DNA from: G020354025 sp964621455
GTDB taxonomy: Bacteria > Fidelibacterota > Marinisomatia > SCGC-AAA003-L08 > TS1B11
Assembly (NCBI GenBank): GCA_964621455.1
Contig: CAZULW010000038.1
Coordinates: 1 to 19,581 of the forward strand
Length of the DNA: 19,581 nucleotides
Direction of reading: 5' to 3'
This document shows, one piece after another, positions 1 to 7,525 of this stretch (position 1 is its first letter; each line of letters opens with the position of its first letter). The notes below the pieces were generated by a model. It searched no databases. It saw nothing but the letters and a program-made list of their open reading frames with translations, and was not told the origin of the DNA. The translations under genes were made by a program, and so were the position numbers.

Positions 1-329
1 CGGAGATGAAACACGGCCCCATCGCCCTCATCGACGAGAACATGCCGGTGGTGGTAATGGCCCTCGAAGACAGTACTTACAATAAGGTTCTATCTAATAT
101 CCAGGAGATCAAGGCCCGAAAGGGGAGGGTCATCGCCGTCGCCAATGAAGTGGAACCGGAGCTTGAAAAACTGGCCGACCACATCATTCAATTGCCGACT
201 ACCCACGAGCTGCTACTGCCCCTGCTTACCGTCATCCCGCTCCAGCTGCTGGCCTATCACATCGCCGTCCTGCGGGGCTGTCACGTGGATCAGCCCCGGA
301 ACCTGGCCAAAAGCGTGACGGTGGAGTAA
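1..329 (+). CDS. glmS: Glucosamine-fructose-6-phosphate aminotransferase (isomerizing), 3' end
   Basis: This is the C-terminal part of GlmS, which makes glucosamine-6-phosphate from fructose-6-phosphate and glutamine, the first step toward UDP-GlcNAc for peptidoglycan and LPS. The reading frame is open at the left edge of the window, so the gene starts outside it. What is visible is the end of the second SIS (sugar isomerase) domain. It includes the EMKHGPIALID motif with the His used in ring opening, and the family's invariant tail DQPRNLAKSVTVE, whose Lys forms the Schiff base with the sugar. The ATG at position 6 lies inside the KHGP motif and is not a start. The next gene follows after 11 nt, which suggests co-transcription with the envelope genes downstream. 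Identification is very secure. Confidence 0.97.
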   Translation, partial: EMKHGPIALIDENMPVVVMALEDSTYNKVLSNIQEIKARKGRVIAVANEVEPELEKLADHIIQLPTTHELLLPLLTVIPLQLLAYHIAVLRGCHVDQPRNLAKSVTVE

Positions 330-340
330 CTTTCGGCCAC

Positions 341-1093
341 TTGGTGCAGCATCCTGATACTTACACGGGACTATCACCACAGGGATCATCTACCAGGTCC
401 AGTGGTACCGTCCTGACAGGCTGGTTCGATTTCACGTCCCTGCTGGGGGGAGCGCCTGTAAAGGCGATCCTCAGCCAGAATAGCGGTGATTACCCGACGG
501 TGTCCCTGGCCGAATACCGTAAGGGACTGGCCCGCCAGCTGGGGCTGTCACCGGAGCGTATTGCCGCACCCCAACAGGTCCACGGCTACAAAGTAAGGCC
601 AGCCATTCCCGGCCACGTCCATCGGGGTACCGACGGCCTGTTCACTGACGATCCTCAAGTTGTGTTAAGCCTGCAGGTGGCCGATTGCGCCCCGGTTTTT
701 TTCTACCACCATCAGAGCCGCTTCCGGGGACTGGTGCACGCCGGCTGGCGGGGGCTGGCTGGTGGAGTTCTCACCGCCGCCGCCAACCTCCTGCAGGCCC
801 GGGGCGTGGACCTTAATCAGATGGATGTGGTCATCGGGCCTACCATCGAGATGGCCTGCTACGAGGTGGATTCTGAGGTGGCGGAGCTTTTTTCGTCAAC
901 CGTATGGCAGCCAAATTCCGATGGACGGTTTCAACTGGACCTGGCGGCCGCCGTGCGGGAGCAACTGGTCGACGCGGGTATTCCGGGAACCGGGATTACC
1001 AGCGTGGATGTGTGTACCCGCTGCGATCCCCGGTGCCACAGCTACCGGCGGGATGGAGAGCGGGCGGGGCGAATGGTGGCTTTTTTTGGCTAA
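341..1093 (+). CDS. pgeF: Peptidoglycan editing factor PgeF / YfiH (DUF152) family
   Basis: This 250-residue protein belongs to the YfiH/YlmD/LACC1 family. Members are described as purine nucleoside phosphorylase/adenosine deaminase-type enzymes or 'polyphenol oxidases'; in E. coli the family protein prevents misincorporation of non-canonical residues into peptidoglycan. The family's metal-site residues are visible: His81 in QQVHG, Cys116 in VADCAPV and His133 in HAGWRG. Also present are IGPTIEMACYEV (about 165-176) and the C-terminal CTRCDPRCHSYRRDG block. The start is uncertain: TTG at 341 and GTG at 344 are adjacent candidates and neither has a clear Shine-Dalgarno sequence. The first 25 residues match no family feature. 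The gene lies 11 nt after glmS and about 100 nt before uppP, so the context supports an envelope role. The true substrate cannot be settled from sequence. Confidence 0.92.
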   Translation: MVQHPDTYTGLSPQGSSTRSSGTVLTGWFDFTSLLGGAPVKAILSQNSGDYPTVSLAEYRKGLARQLGLSPERIAAPQQVHGYKVRPAIPGHVHRGTDGLFTDDPQVVLSLQVADCAPVFFYHHQSRFRGLVHAGWRGLAGGVLTAAANLLQARGVDLNQMDVVIGPTIEMACYEVDSEVAELFSSTVWQPNSDGRFQLDLAAAVREQLVDAGIPGTGITSVDVCTRCDPRCHSYRRDGERAGRMVAFFG

Positions 1094-1109
1094 CCGATGA
1101 TTGAAAATT

Positions 1110-1192
1110 GTCCCGGAGGGACCCCTTTTGGGGAAAAATGCAAAATGAAAACTGCAAAAGTAACTAAACAATTAAACAAATAAACAAATAAC
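1110..1192 (+). repeat. Hairpins and A-rich mini-repeats in the uppP 5' region
   Basis: The gap before uppP holds two small hairpins: GTCCC-GGA-GGGAC (1110-1122), abutting CCCC-TTTT-GGGG (1122-1133). There follows an A-rich stretch with short repeated words: TGCAAAA twice around 1139-1159, then AAACAA-type units to 1192. There is no T-run after the hairpins, so this is not an ordinary plus-strand intrinsic terminator. No Shine-Dalgarno sequence precedes the uppP ATG. The A-rich leader may serve as an S1-type translation enhancer, or it may be a degenerate dispersed mini-repeat; both readings are inference. Confidence 0.4.
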
Positions 1193-1972
1193 ATGGAGAG
1201 TCTGAGCACTGTCCTGTTAGGTGTGATTCAGGGCGCCACGGAGTTTCTCCCCATCAGCAGTTCGGCCCATCTGGTGATCGCGCAGGCCCTGCTACATGTT
1301 CAGTCTCCCGGACTGGTGGTGGAAATCGTCCTGCACCTGGGCACGCTTGTCAGCGTCCTGATTTACTTCCGGCGTGACCTCTGGCTACTGGTCGGCGGAT
1401 TTTTTCACGTCGGAAGTAATGGCACCGAGTCGCGCCGGGAGATCGGGTATCTGGCTCTGGCCACACTGCCCGCCGTGGTGGTGGCCCTGACGCTTGACGA
1501 TGCGGTGGAGGCGGCTTTTGATGACGTGGACTTCACCGGGTGGATGCTCCTGGTGACCACGGTGGTACTGGCCTCGACCCGGTGGACCTCCCCCGGGAAG
1601 AGAATCGGGTTGAGCTGGGTCGTTGCCCTGATTATGGGTACAGCCCAGGCCCTGGCGATACTGCCCGGCATTTCCCGTTCGGGGGTAACCATCGCCGCCG
1701 GCATGTGGCTGGGACTGGGGGGTAAGGCGGCGGCCCGCTTCGCCTTCCTCATGGCCATCCCTGCCATTCTGGGCGCCGGGGTTTTCAATCTATTGGACCT
1801 GGCGGAGGGAGCGCCCCAATTCACATCCGGTCTGATGTCGGGATTTCTGGCCGCGGCCCTGGTGGGCTATGGTGTCATCGCCTGGTTTATGAACATTCTC
1901 CGCAAGGGGCGGCTACACTTTTTTGCCAGCTATACCCTCCTTGTTGGTCTAGTGGTTATTTTCCGGTTATGA
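1193..1972 (+). CDS. uppP: Undecaprenyl-diphosphatase UppP (BacA)
   Basis: This integral membrane enzyme dephosphorylates undecaprenyl pyrophosphate to the monophosphate lipid carrier used for peptidoglycan and O-antigen assembly. Overproduction gives bacitracin resistance in other bacteria. Both signature motifs are present. The first is QGATEFLPISSSAHL (about 13-27), with the (E/Q)xxxE acidic/polar pair at Gln13 and Glu17 and the Ser cluster followed by His26. The second is PGISRSGVT (158-166), with the catalytic Arg162. The protein is strongly hydrophobic with roughly eight membrane segments. Its 259 residues are close to the usual 265-275. The ATG at 1193 is the only start that preserves the family N terminus; it has no Shine-Dalgarno sequence and follows an A-rich leader. 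Neighbouring glmS and pgeF fit a cell-wall role. Confidence 0.96.
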   Translation: MESLSTVLLGVIQGATEFLPISSSAHLVIAQALLHVQSPGLVVEIVLHLGTLVSVLIYFRRDLWLLVGGFFHVGSNGTESRREIGYLALATLPAVVVALTLDDAVEAAFDDVDFTGWMLLVTTVVLASTRWTSPGKRIGLSWVVALIMGTAQALAILPGISRSGVTIAAGMWLGLGGKAAARFAFLMAIPAILGAGVFNLLDLAEGAPQFTSGLMSGFLAAALVGYGVIAWFMNILRKGRLHFFASYTLLVGLVVIFRL

Positions 1973-1992
1973 TCCCTGCCGATACGGAGGGA
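1973..1992 (+). other. Small hairpin between uppP and the symporter gene
   Basis: Immediately after the uppP stop codon lies an inverted repeat, TCCCTgCCG-ATA-CGGAGGGA, eight pairs with one bulged G and a three-base loop. It is not followed by a T-run, so it is at best a weak terminator. It may instead stabilise or partition the message. Confidence 0.35.
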
Positions 1993-2054
1993 CTTGTGCA
2001 CCTGATTATCGGTTTTTGGCTGTCATTTAGAAATCAATCGTTGGAGCTGCGATT

Positions 2055-3524
2055 ATGAGTCCCGTTGCCATCGGGTTTGTAATCTATCTCATCGTCATAT
2101 TTGTGGTCGGGATTATTACCGCCCCCCTGAATAAGTCGCTGCCGGATTTCTTTCTGGCCGGTCGTCGGCTGGGCCCCTGGGTAGTGGCCTTTTCCGAGCG
2201 CGCCTCCGCGGAAAGCGGCTGGATGCTTCTGGGACTGACCGGGCTGGCCTATGCCTCAGGCCTCGGCGATCCTTCCGGCACCAGGCTGGAGCCCGCCTTC
2301 TGGACGGGGATAGGTGGCGTAACAGGGGTGATCGCAGCCTGGCTCCTGGTGGCCCGGCGGCTCAGGGAGGAAAGCGAACGGCTGGGCGCCCTCACGGTGC
2401 CCCGCTTCTTCGAACTGCGGTTCAGGCGCCACGACCCGGCTGTCCGGTTCGTTGCCACCGGCATTATCGCTTTCTGCTTCACCTTCTATATTGCCGCCCA
2501 GCTCGACACGGCGGGCAAGTCGCTGGAGCAGACCTTTGGCTGGGGGCACTTCTCAGGTGTGCTGGTTGGAGCGTCCGTTATTGTGTTCTACACCATCATG
2601 GGCGGCTTTTTCGCCGTGGCCTGGACCGATTTTGTCCAGGGCTGGATCATGATCCTCACCCTGGTACTTCTCCCGCTGGTGACCCTGTCTCATCTGGGCG
2701 GCTGGGGTGGAATGGCGGAGAAGATCGGTGCCATCGATCCCCAGCTGCTGACCCTGAGCGGCGGCCGGAGCGGCTGGCTGCTGCTGGCGGGCATTCTGGG
2801 CGGTTTCGGCGTGGGGATCGGCTATCTGGGCCAGCCCCATCTCATGGCCCGCTACATGAGCATCCGCTCTCCGAAGGATATCCGCATCGCCCGGCGTGTG
2901 GCCATCACCTGGAGCTGCTTTTCCTACGGTGGGGCGGTCCTCATGGGGCTGGTGGCCCTGGCTTATTTCGGCGGCGGCTATTTTGACGATCCGGAGAAAA
3001 TGATGCCCCATCTGGCCATGTCCATTTTCCCGGCGTGGTTTGCCGGCATTCTCATCACCGGGGTCCTGGCGGCATCCATGTCCACCGCCGACTCCCAGCT
3101 CCTGGTGACCACCTCATCCGTTTCCGAGGACATTTACCACGCCTCCCTGCATCCCGACGCCAGTCAGAAGCACCTGGTGTTTGTTTCCCGGCTGGTGGCC
3201 TTCATTATCGGCCTTCTCGCCATTGCCCTGTCTCAGCTGCCCCGCTCCATTTTCGACAAGGTCCTGTTCGCCTGGGGCGGTCTGGGGGCCGCCTTTGGCC
3301 CGGCCCTTGTGCTCACCCTGTGGTGGCCGAAAACCACCCGCAACGGCGTACTGGCGGGCATGCTGACCGGGTTTTTCACGGTGATCATCTGGGATAACAT
3401 TCCCTGGGGTGGGCACCTCTATTCCCTGGTTCCCTGCTTTTTGGCGGCGCTCGTGGTCACTGTACTCGTAAGCCTGATGGATCGTGGCGGTGAGGCGGCT
3501 CCCGCAACGTCTGGAGAGGAGTAG
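2055..3524 (+). CDS. Sodium:solute symporter, PutP-like (SSS family)
   Basis: This 489-residue polytopic inner-membrane protein of the solute:sodium symporter family resembles the Na+/proline symporter PutP along its whole length. Shared landmarks are FFLAGRRLGPW near residue 33, a SGW block near 55, GGFFAVAWTDFVQG (about 178-191), GYLGQPHLMARYMS (about 256), AASMSTADSQLLV (about 340-352) with the Ser-Thr pair of the Na2 site, and FAWGGLGAAFGP (about 408). About thirteen membrane helices are expected. In the first Na+-site region, where E. coli PutP has ASDMSGW with the important Asp55, this protein reads ASAESGW: an Ala, with Glu one position later. The substrate may therefore not be proline. 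The ATG at 2055 has a GGAG element about 9 nt upstream. holA begins 7 nt after the stop codon. Confidence 0.9.
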   Translation: MSPVAIGFVIYLIVIFVVGIITAPLNKSLPDFFLAGRRLGPWVVAFSERASAESGWMLLGLTGLAYASGLGDPSGTRLEPAFWTGIGGVTGVIAAWLLVARRLREESERLGALTVPRFFELRFRRHDPAVRFVATGIIAFCFTFYIAAQLDTAGKSLEQTFGWGHFSGVLVGASVIVFYTIMGGFFAVAWTDFVQGWIMILTLVLLPLVTLSHLGGWGGMAEKIGAIDPQLLTLSGGRSGWLLLAGILGGFGVGIGYLGQPHLMARYMSIRSPKDIRIARRVAITWSCFSYGGAVLMGLVALAYFGGGYFDDPEKMMPHLAMSIFPAWFAGILITGVLAASMSTADSQLLVTTSSVSEDIYHASLHPDASQKHLVFVSRLVAFIIGLLAIALSQLPRSIFDKVLFAWGGLGAAFGPALVLTLWWPKTTRNGVLAGMLTGFFTVIIWDNIPWGGHLYSLVPCFLAALVVTVLVSLMDRGGEAAPATSGEE

Positions 3525-3531
3525 CCTGCCA

Positions 3532-4506
3532 ATGGCTTCCTACAGGGATGCTATCCGGCGGGTCACGGCGGGAACCATTGCGCCGGTGTACCTCCTGGCA
3601 GGTGGCGACGCGTTTTTTGAAGACTTTTTCATCGGCGAGGTCGCCAGGCACTTCCTCCCTCCGGGCTCCAGGAAACAGGTGTTTTCACTGGACGACGACC
3701 GCGCCGAGCAGGTACTGGCCGAGCTGAACGCCTATACCTTATTCCAGGACCGGCAGCTGCTGACGGTTCGCCAGGTGCAGCGAATTACCGGAGCGGTCAG
3801 GGAGGAATTACTGACCTACGTCGAAAATCCCAGCCCTGATAAGTGCCTTGTGCTGGTCATGGAGGACTATCAGCCATCCAAGGGGCTGCAGAAGAGCCTG
3901 GCGAAGTCCATACCGGTAGTGGATACCCGACCGCCTTTCCCCGATACGCTCCGCTCGTGGGCTAACCACTACACCAAACTGAAGGGATTCGTCCTCCAGC
4001 CGGAAGCCCTGGATCTGCTCATTGACCTGGTCGGCGATTCAGCCGGGCACGTGGTGAGTGAGCTGGATAAAATCTTCACCCAGCTGGGGGAGGGTGAGGC
4101 GGTGACCCGGGAGCTGGTGGAATCCCAGGTGAGCCCGGACAGGTCCTACCAACTGTGGCATCTGCAGGATGCAGTAGCTTGCCGGGAGATGGACCGGTCC
4201 TTGAGGATTTCCGTGTCCCTGATGGAGTATGGCACTTCGCCCACCCGGATCGTCGGAGCCCTCTCCACACTGTTCTGCCAGCTGCTGTTTATTCAGACCG
4301 GTACCGGCATGGAGCGGGGCTATACGGGTCTGAATAAACCTGTGACCGCGCGACTGCATCCCATGCGCAGCCTTTACACGCTCAAAGAAACGGCCCAAAT
4401 TCTGCGGAAACTCCTGGCTGTCGATGTGAGTTTGAAGTCAACAAGTGTGGAGCCGGACCAGGTGTTGATCTCACTGGTGGCCGGTATCTGCCGTGGTATA
4501 GTGTGA
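3532..4506 (+). CDS. holA: DNA polymerase III delta subunit
   Basis: HolA is the clamp-loader subunit that opens the beta sliding clamp. The N-terminal region (about 16-40) has the family pattern APVYLLAGGDAFFEDFF, a degenerate P-loop-like segment. The middle has a QLLTVRQV strand and the charged ENPSPDKCLVLV segment. Around 165-210 is the diagnostic LVGDSAGHVVSELDKIF helix pair with a following ESQVSPDRSYQLW segment, and the C-terminal collar domain runs to the end. The length of 324 residues is normal for HolA. An upstream in-frame GTG at 3484 would overlap the symporter gene. ATG 3532 is preferred because GGAGAGGAG lies just upstream, across the symporter stop codon, and because it gives the family N terminus. 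The stop codon overlaps the next start as TGATG. Confidence 0.9.
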   Translation: MASYRDAIRRVTAGTIAPVYLLAGGDAFFEDFFIGEVARHFLPPGSRKQVFSLDDDRAEQVLAELNAYTLFQDRQLLTVRQVQRITGAVREELLTYVENPSPDKCLVLVMEDYQPSKGLQKSLAKSIPVVDTRPPFPDTLRSWANHYTKLKGFVLQPEALDLLIDLVGDSAGHVVSELDKIFTQLGEGEAVTRELVESQVSPDRSYQLWHLQDAVACREMDRSLRISVSLMEYGTSPTRIVGALSTLFCQLLFIQTGTGMERGYTGLNKPVTARLHPMRSLYTLKETAQILRKLLAVDVSLKSTSVEPDQVLISLVAGICRGIV

Positions 4507-5096
4507 TGTCTCATCAGTTCACCGACGAAGAGCTCATAGCCCAATTCCAGGCCGGCAATGAAAACGCCTACCTGGAAATCGTGGAGCGATTCAAGAACCG
4601 GCTGTTCGCCTTCGTCTGCCGGTTTGTGGGAGATGAGGACCTTGCCGAGGATCTGGTGCAGGACACCCTGATAAAGGTCTATACCCACCGGCACGCTTAC
4701 CGGGAGATCGCCCGCTTCTCAACCTGGATCTACACCATCGCCGGCAATCTGGCCCGGACGGAGCTGCGCAAGCGGAAGCGCCGCGCTACCTTCAGCATGA
4801 GCGCCTTGGGGCTCGGGGAGCGAGAATACGAGCTGCCGTCGGAGGACTCTACTCCCAGTAAAACGTTGGAGGGCGAACAGATCGAAAAACACATCCGTAT
4901 AGCCCTGGCCAAACTGCCGCTGCACTTTCGCACAGTGATTATTTTACGAGATGTGCAGGAACTTTCTTATGAAGAGATCAGTAAAATTATGAAAATTCCG
5001 CTTGGTACCGTGAAGTCCAGGGTCAACCGTGCCCGGCTTAGACTTCAGGAAATGCTCTCAAACCTAAGGATTAAGGGGGGAAGTCACTCTGAATGA
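4506..5096 (+). CDS. RNA polymerase ECF-type sigma factor (RpoE-like)
   Basis: This 196-residue sigma-70 family protein has only regions 2 and 4. Region 2 (about 20-92) has FKNRLFAFVCRFVGDEDLAEDLVQDTLIKVY, with the core-binding DLVQDT motif, then FSTWIYTIAGNLARTELRKRKR for -10 recognition. Region 4 (about 135-187) has LPLHFRTVIILRDVQELSYEEI and the helix-turn-helix MKIPLGTVKSRVNRARLRLQ. The linker is charged and less conserved. ATG 4506 overlaps the holA stop (TGATG), and a GTG one codon earlier is less likely. The 3' end overlaps the anti-sigma gene by ATGA, so the two are probably translationally coupled. The pairing indicates an envelope or extracytoplasmic stress regulator; the inducing signal cannot be read from sequence. 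Confidence 0.94.
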   Translation: MSHQFTDEELIAQFQAGNENAYLEIVERFKNRLFAFVCRFVGDEDLAEDLVQDTLIKVYTHRHAYREIARFSTWIYTIAGNLARTELRKRKRRATFSMSALGLGEREYELPSEDSTPSKTLEGEQIEKHIRIALAKLPLHFRTVIILRDVQELSYEEISKIMKIPLGTVKSRVNRARLRLQEMLSNLRIKGGSHSE

Positions 5097-5650
5097 ATTG
5101 TTCTCAGTTTCGTCTCAAAATATCGCCCTATCTGGACTCTGAGCTTTCGTTTACCGAACTGAAAACCTTTAAGGAGCACCCCGAGTCGTGCTCCCACTGT
5201 GCCGAACTGATGTCGGATATGGAAAGCATCAGGGTGGCCCTGGGAGAAGGCCTGGAGGCCTCCCTGTCGCCCGATTTCGTGCCCCGCCTGCAGGCGCGTC
5301 TCCGGGCGGAGATCAACCGCATGCCGTCCTGGTGGCGTCAACTGGCAACGCCGCGGATCATGGGCTTCTCACCGATCTCATTGAGCGGACTGGCAGCGGC
5401 GGCCCTGGCGCTGTTCGTCATTGGAGTAAGCCTCTTCCACCAGGAATCGGCCCCCCTGGTTGATCCGCCCAAAAGCAATCTACAAGGCAATCCACCCGCT
5501 ATGATGATACCCGATCCCACAGGGACGACCCAGACCGCCAACCCGCTGCTCACCACCTCCCCGAATGATTCCGTCTCTAATCAGCGTGACAGCTCGCGGC
5601 GGGACTTCTCCCGACAATTAAAATACGTCAACCAGCCTCGAAGAGAGTAG
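5093..5650 (+). CDS. Zinc-finger anti-sigma factor, single-pass membrane protein
   Basis: This 185-residue protein has the layout of a ZAS/zf-HC2 anti-sigma factor. The N-terminal CSQFRLKISPYLDSEL resembles the usual CxExxxxLxxYLDGEL helix. It is followed by HPESCSHC (about 29-36), the His-x3-Cys-x2-Cys zinc motif, with Cys3 as the likely fourth ligand. One transmembrane segment lies near residues 97-117 (LSGLAAAALALFVIGVSLF). The periplasmic tail is short, rich in Pro, Asn, Ser and Thr, and has no recognisable sensor domain. The start at 5093 overlaps the sigma stop codon (ATGA) and follows a GGGGGGAAG Shine-Dalgarno-like run. The inferred role is to hold the upstream sigma factor at the membrane until a signal, perhaps proteolysis or redox change at the zinc site, releases it. 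Confidence 0.88.
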   Translation: MNCSQFRLKISPYLDSELSFTELKTFKEHPESCSHCAELMSDMESIRVALGEGLEASLSPDFVPRLQARLRAEINRMPSWWRQLATPRIMGFSPISLSGLAAAALALFVIGVSLFHQESAPLVDPPKSNLQGNPPAMMIPDPTGTTQTANPLLTTSPNDSVSNQRDSSRRDFSRQLKYVNQPRRE

Positions 5651-5807
5651 GTGGGTCTGTTCCTGGAAGGTATCAAGACCTGCCGGAAGCGATACTGACC
5701 GAGGGGGCTCCTGCTGGATAAACCTAGATTCTAATGACAGCCCACCGTTAGGAGGCGAAAGGGGGAGAGTAGACAGGTTGAAGGGAAGTATTTCGATGTG
5801 CTAAATG

Positions 5808-6020
5808 TTATGGCGCAACGGCGATTTTTTCGGCACGCTCATCCAGCAACTTCAGCGCATCCTGGATGGCATCCACTTCCACCGCTTCAAAGTAGGGCTC
5901 GCCGCACTGGGTGCAAACCCAGGCCGGCACGGATTCGATGGTTAAATGGTACCCTTCACGATCCACCTGGAAGGGCACCTTCCTGCGTACCATTTTACCC
6001 CGGCAGTGAGCGCATTCCAT
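5808..6020 (-). CDS. YgiT-type zinc-finger protein (MqsA-like antitoxin N-terminal domain)
   Basis: This 70-residue protein begins MECAHC and carries CTQCGE near residues 36-41, giving Cys3/Cys6 and Cys36/Cys39. This is the zinc-binding YgiT/MqsA N-terminal fold, with the typical linker PAWVCTQCGEPYFE. Many such proteins are antitoxins paired with an adjacent RelE/MqsR-like or DUF4258 toxin. Here the upstream neighbour on the same strand is a 267-residue TPR-like gene, and no small toxin ORF is evident. It also lacks the DNA-binding HTH half of full-length MqsA. An AGAGGA Shine-Dalgarno sequence sits about 8 nt before the ATG. It may be a lone antitoxin remnant or a stand-alone zinc protein. 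Confidence 0.8.
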   Translation of the reverse strand: MECAHCRGKMVRRKVPFQVDREGYHLTIESVPAWVCTQCGEPYFEAVEVDAIQDALKLLDERAEKIAVAP

Positions 6021-6077
6021 TTGTTATTTCCTCTGCTTGATGCCAATTATCGTAAAGGACAGTAGCACTTCACTTTG

Positions 6078-6881
6078 TTAGGCAGACATATGCTTCTTTA
6101 TTAACTCCAAAGCACCTGGTGTATAGTCCCAAAATGCCCCTGATCTTTTCCAATAGAGGTAGGCTTGATCCTTTCCTCCATGGGTTATGTATTCCTCCGT
6201 AAACCCTTCGGGCTTAATGTGCCGCCTTTTTATTAATTCTACCGCTACTAAGGGAAGGATTCCTATTGCTTCTATTAAGGCTCGTCGACTTTCCTCTAAT
6301 TTGTCAATTTGCAGTAGAGCTAATGGCCGACCATATAGTACTCCCGCCATTGTATCATCCGGATATTTAGCGCATACTTCCAAGACCTTCTCCGGCTCAC
6401 TTAAGGTAAAATGACACTCGACAGCCAGCATGCGAACGCCTTGGTTATCGTTCGGATTCATTGCCAGTAAGTTGAGAAAAATAGATCGAGCTTCTTCTAC
6501 TTCTCCTCTATTTTGATACTCAAGGCCAAGTCCGCAGTACGCTCTCAAGAATGGCCTGTTTTCTAGCAAACCCCATTCAAGCAAGTCAACCCCAAGAGTA
6601 AATTCCTTTGGGAAGCAATTCAAGCCAACTTTTACCGCCTCCTGCTCCAGTAAGAAGCTGTCTTGCCTCTTGCCGCGTTCCCCTTGAATGATTGCAAGAT
6701 GGTGCAGGGCGTCAATATGTTCCGGGCATTCACCGATAATCGAACGAAGGAGTCTCTCAGATTGAGCAATTTGTCCTGTGTCCAAGATGTCCAATGCACC
6801 ATGGAACTTTTCCATCAGCCTCTGTACTTTTCGTGGTTCCTTAAACCGCCATTCTCCGGGGGATACTTGTATTATTTGCAT
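6078..6881 (-). CDS. TPR-repeat-like protein of unknown function
   Basis: This 267-residue soluble protein appears almost entirely alpha-helical, with several tetratricopeptide-like helical pairs. Examples are the segment around 25-75 containing LLRSIIGECPEHIDALHHLAIIQGERG, the segment around 112-150 containing YCGLGLEYQNRGEVEEARSIFLNLLAMNPND, and one around 180-210. The C terminus (KDQAYLYWKRSGAFWDYTPGAL) is compact and aromatic and does not fit the repeat. There is no signal peptide or membrane segment, so it is probably a cytoplasmic scaffold. Upstream of the ATG is AT-rich sequence without a Shine-Dalgarno element. The base composition is clearly AT-richer than in the flanking housekeeping genes, suggesting horizontal acquisition together with the next gene upstream. 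I do not recognise a specific family. Confidence 0.72.
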   Translation of the reverse strand: MQIIQVSPGEWRFKEPRKVQRLMEKFHGALDILDTGQIAQSERLLRSIIGECPEHIDALHHLAIIQGERGKRQDSFLLEQEAVKVGLNCFPKEFTLGVDLLEWGLLENRPFLRAYCGLGLEYQNRGEVEEARSIFLNLLAMNPNDNQGVRMLAVECHFTLSEPEKVLEVCAKYPDDTMAGVLYGRPLALLQIDKLEESRRALIEAIGILPLVAVELIKRRHIKPEGFTEEYITHGGKDQAYLYWKRSGAFWDYTPGALELIKKHMSA

Positions 6882-6928
6882 GGTTTATATAACTCTATTT
6901 TTAAATAGATGAGGGTGACGCCGATCAC

Positions 6929-7525
6929 TTAAAGGTCTTTAATACGAAACCTCTTTTCCATAGAGGTCTCAGCAAGCCTTTTAGCTCGATCTTTCTCTTT
7001 ATAAAAACTGTCCCTATTGTTTTTTGAGAAACCGCAGCCGACGCAAATCCACCTGTACCCTCCTATAATGCGTTGTTTTTCCTCAAGTTTAGTTTTACAA
7101 TGAGGACATCTTGGCGGGACGTCAATTTCAATTGATTCGATGTCTATCGAAATAAGTGCTTCTTCGTAAGATTTAAAACTTTGCACGGGGGAAGGATTCG
7201 GGGCAAGGATTTTCCAGATGACTCCAGAATGCGGGATTTCTCCAACTTTACTATACCCCCATGCAGAGCTAAATACGGGGGTATATATCCCTCTGGACTC
7301 ACTTTCTCTAATCCCCCTTATCCGTTTACGAATTAATACAATAATAAAACAGCCAATAAAAATGAATATAAAAAGCACCCACATCCAACCATGTGTCTGT
7401 TCAAGCCAATTCGCTAAACTACCTGCTTTAATCCAAGAAACAACTCCTGCTATTAAAGTTCCTGAGATTCCCATTATAAATGGCTTCAAAGCATAATCTA
7501 TCAATATCTTAGAAACTTTTCGCAT
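6929..7525 (-). CDS. Two-TM membrane protein with C-terminal zinc ribbon, unknown function
   Basis: This 198-residue hypothetical protein has two predicted membrane helices (about 13-32 and 46-66), followed by an Arg/Lys-rich juxtamembrane stretch that suggests a cytoplasmic C-terminal part. That part ends in a four-Cys zinc ribbon: CPHC (140-143) and CVGC (161-164), spaced by 17 residues. The C terminus is highly charged. The codon composition is AT-rich like the next gene downstream, from which it is separated by 47 nt, so the two may form a small minus-strand operon. The start is the ATG complementary to 7523-7525; the Shine-Dalgarno sequence is poor. I do not recognise a named family. Confidence 0.65.
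   Translation of the reverse strand: MRKVSKILIDYALKPFIMGISGTLIAGVVSWIKAGSLANWLEQTHGWMWVLFIFIFIGCFIIVLIRKRIRGIRESESRGIYTPVFSSAWGYSKVGEIPHSGVIWKILAPNPSPVQSFKSYEEALISIDIESIEIDVPPRCPHCKTKLEEKQRIIGGYRWICVGCGFSKNNRDSFYKEKDRAKRLAETSMEKRFRIKDL

Noticed and set aside
1110..1133. Double hairpin after pgeF as an intrinsic terminator
   Set aside because: The hairpins are followed by A residues rather than a T-run on the plus strand, and on the minus strand the T-run lies before the stem.
3484..3531. GTG 3484 as the holA start
   Set aside because: It would overlap the symporter gene and add 16 residues not typical of HolA; ATG 3532 has a strong Shine-Dalgarno sequence and the normal N terminus.
5651..5807. 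Small gene or regulatory RNA between the anti-sigma and YgiT genes
   Set aside because: Only very short frames and no convincing stem with a T-run; the G/A-rich stretch near 5751-5790 has no recognisable fold.
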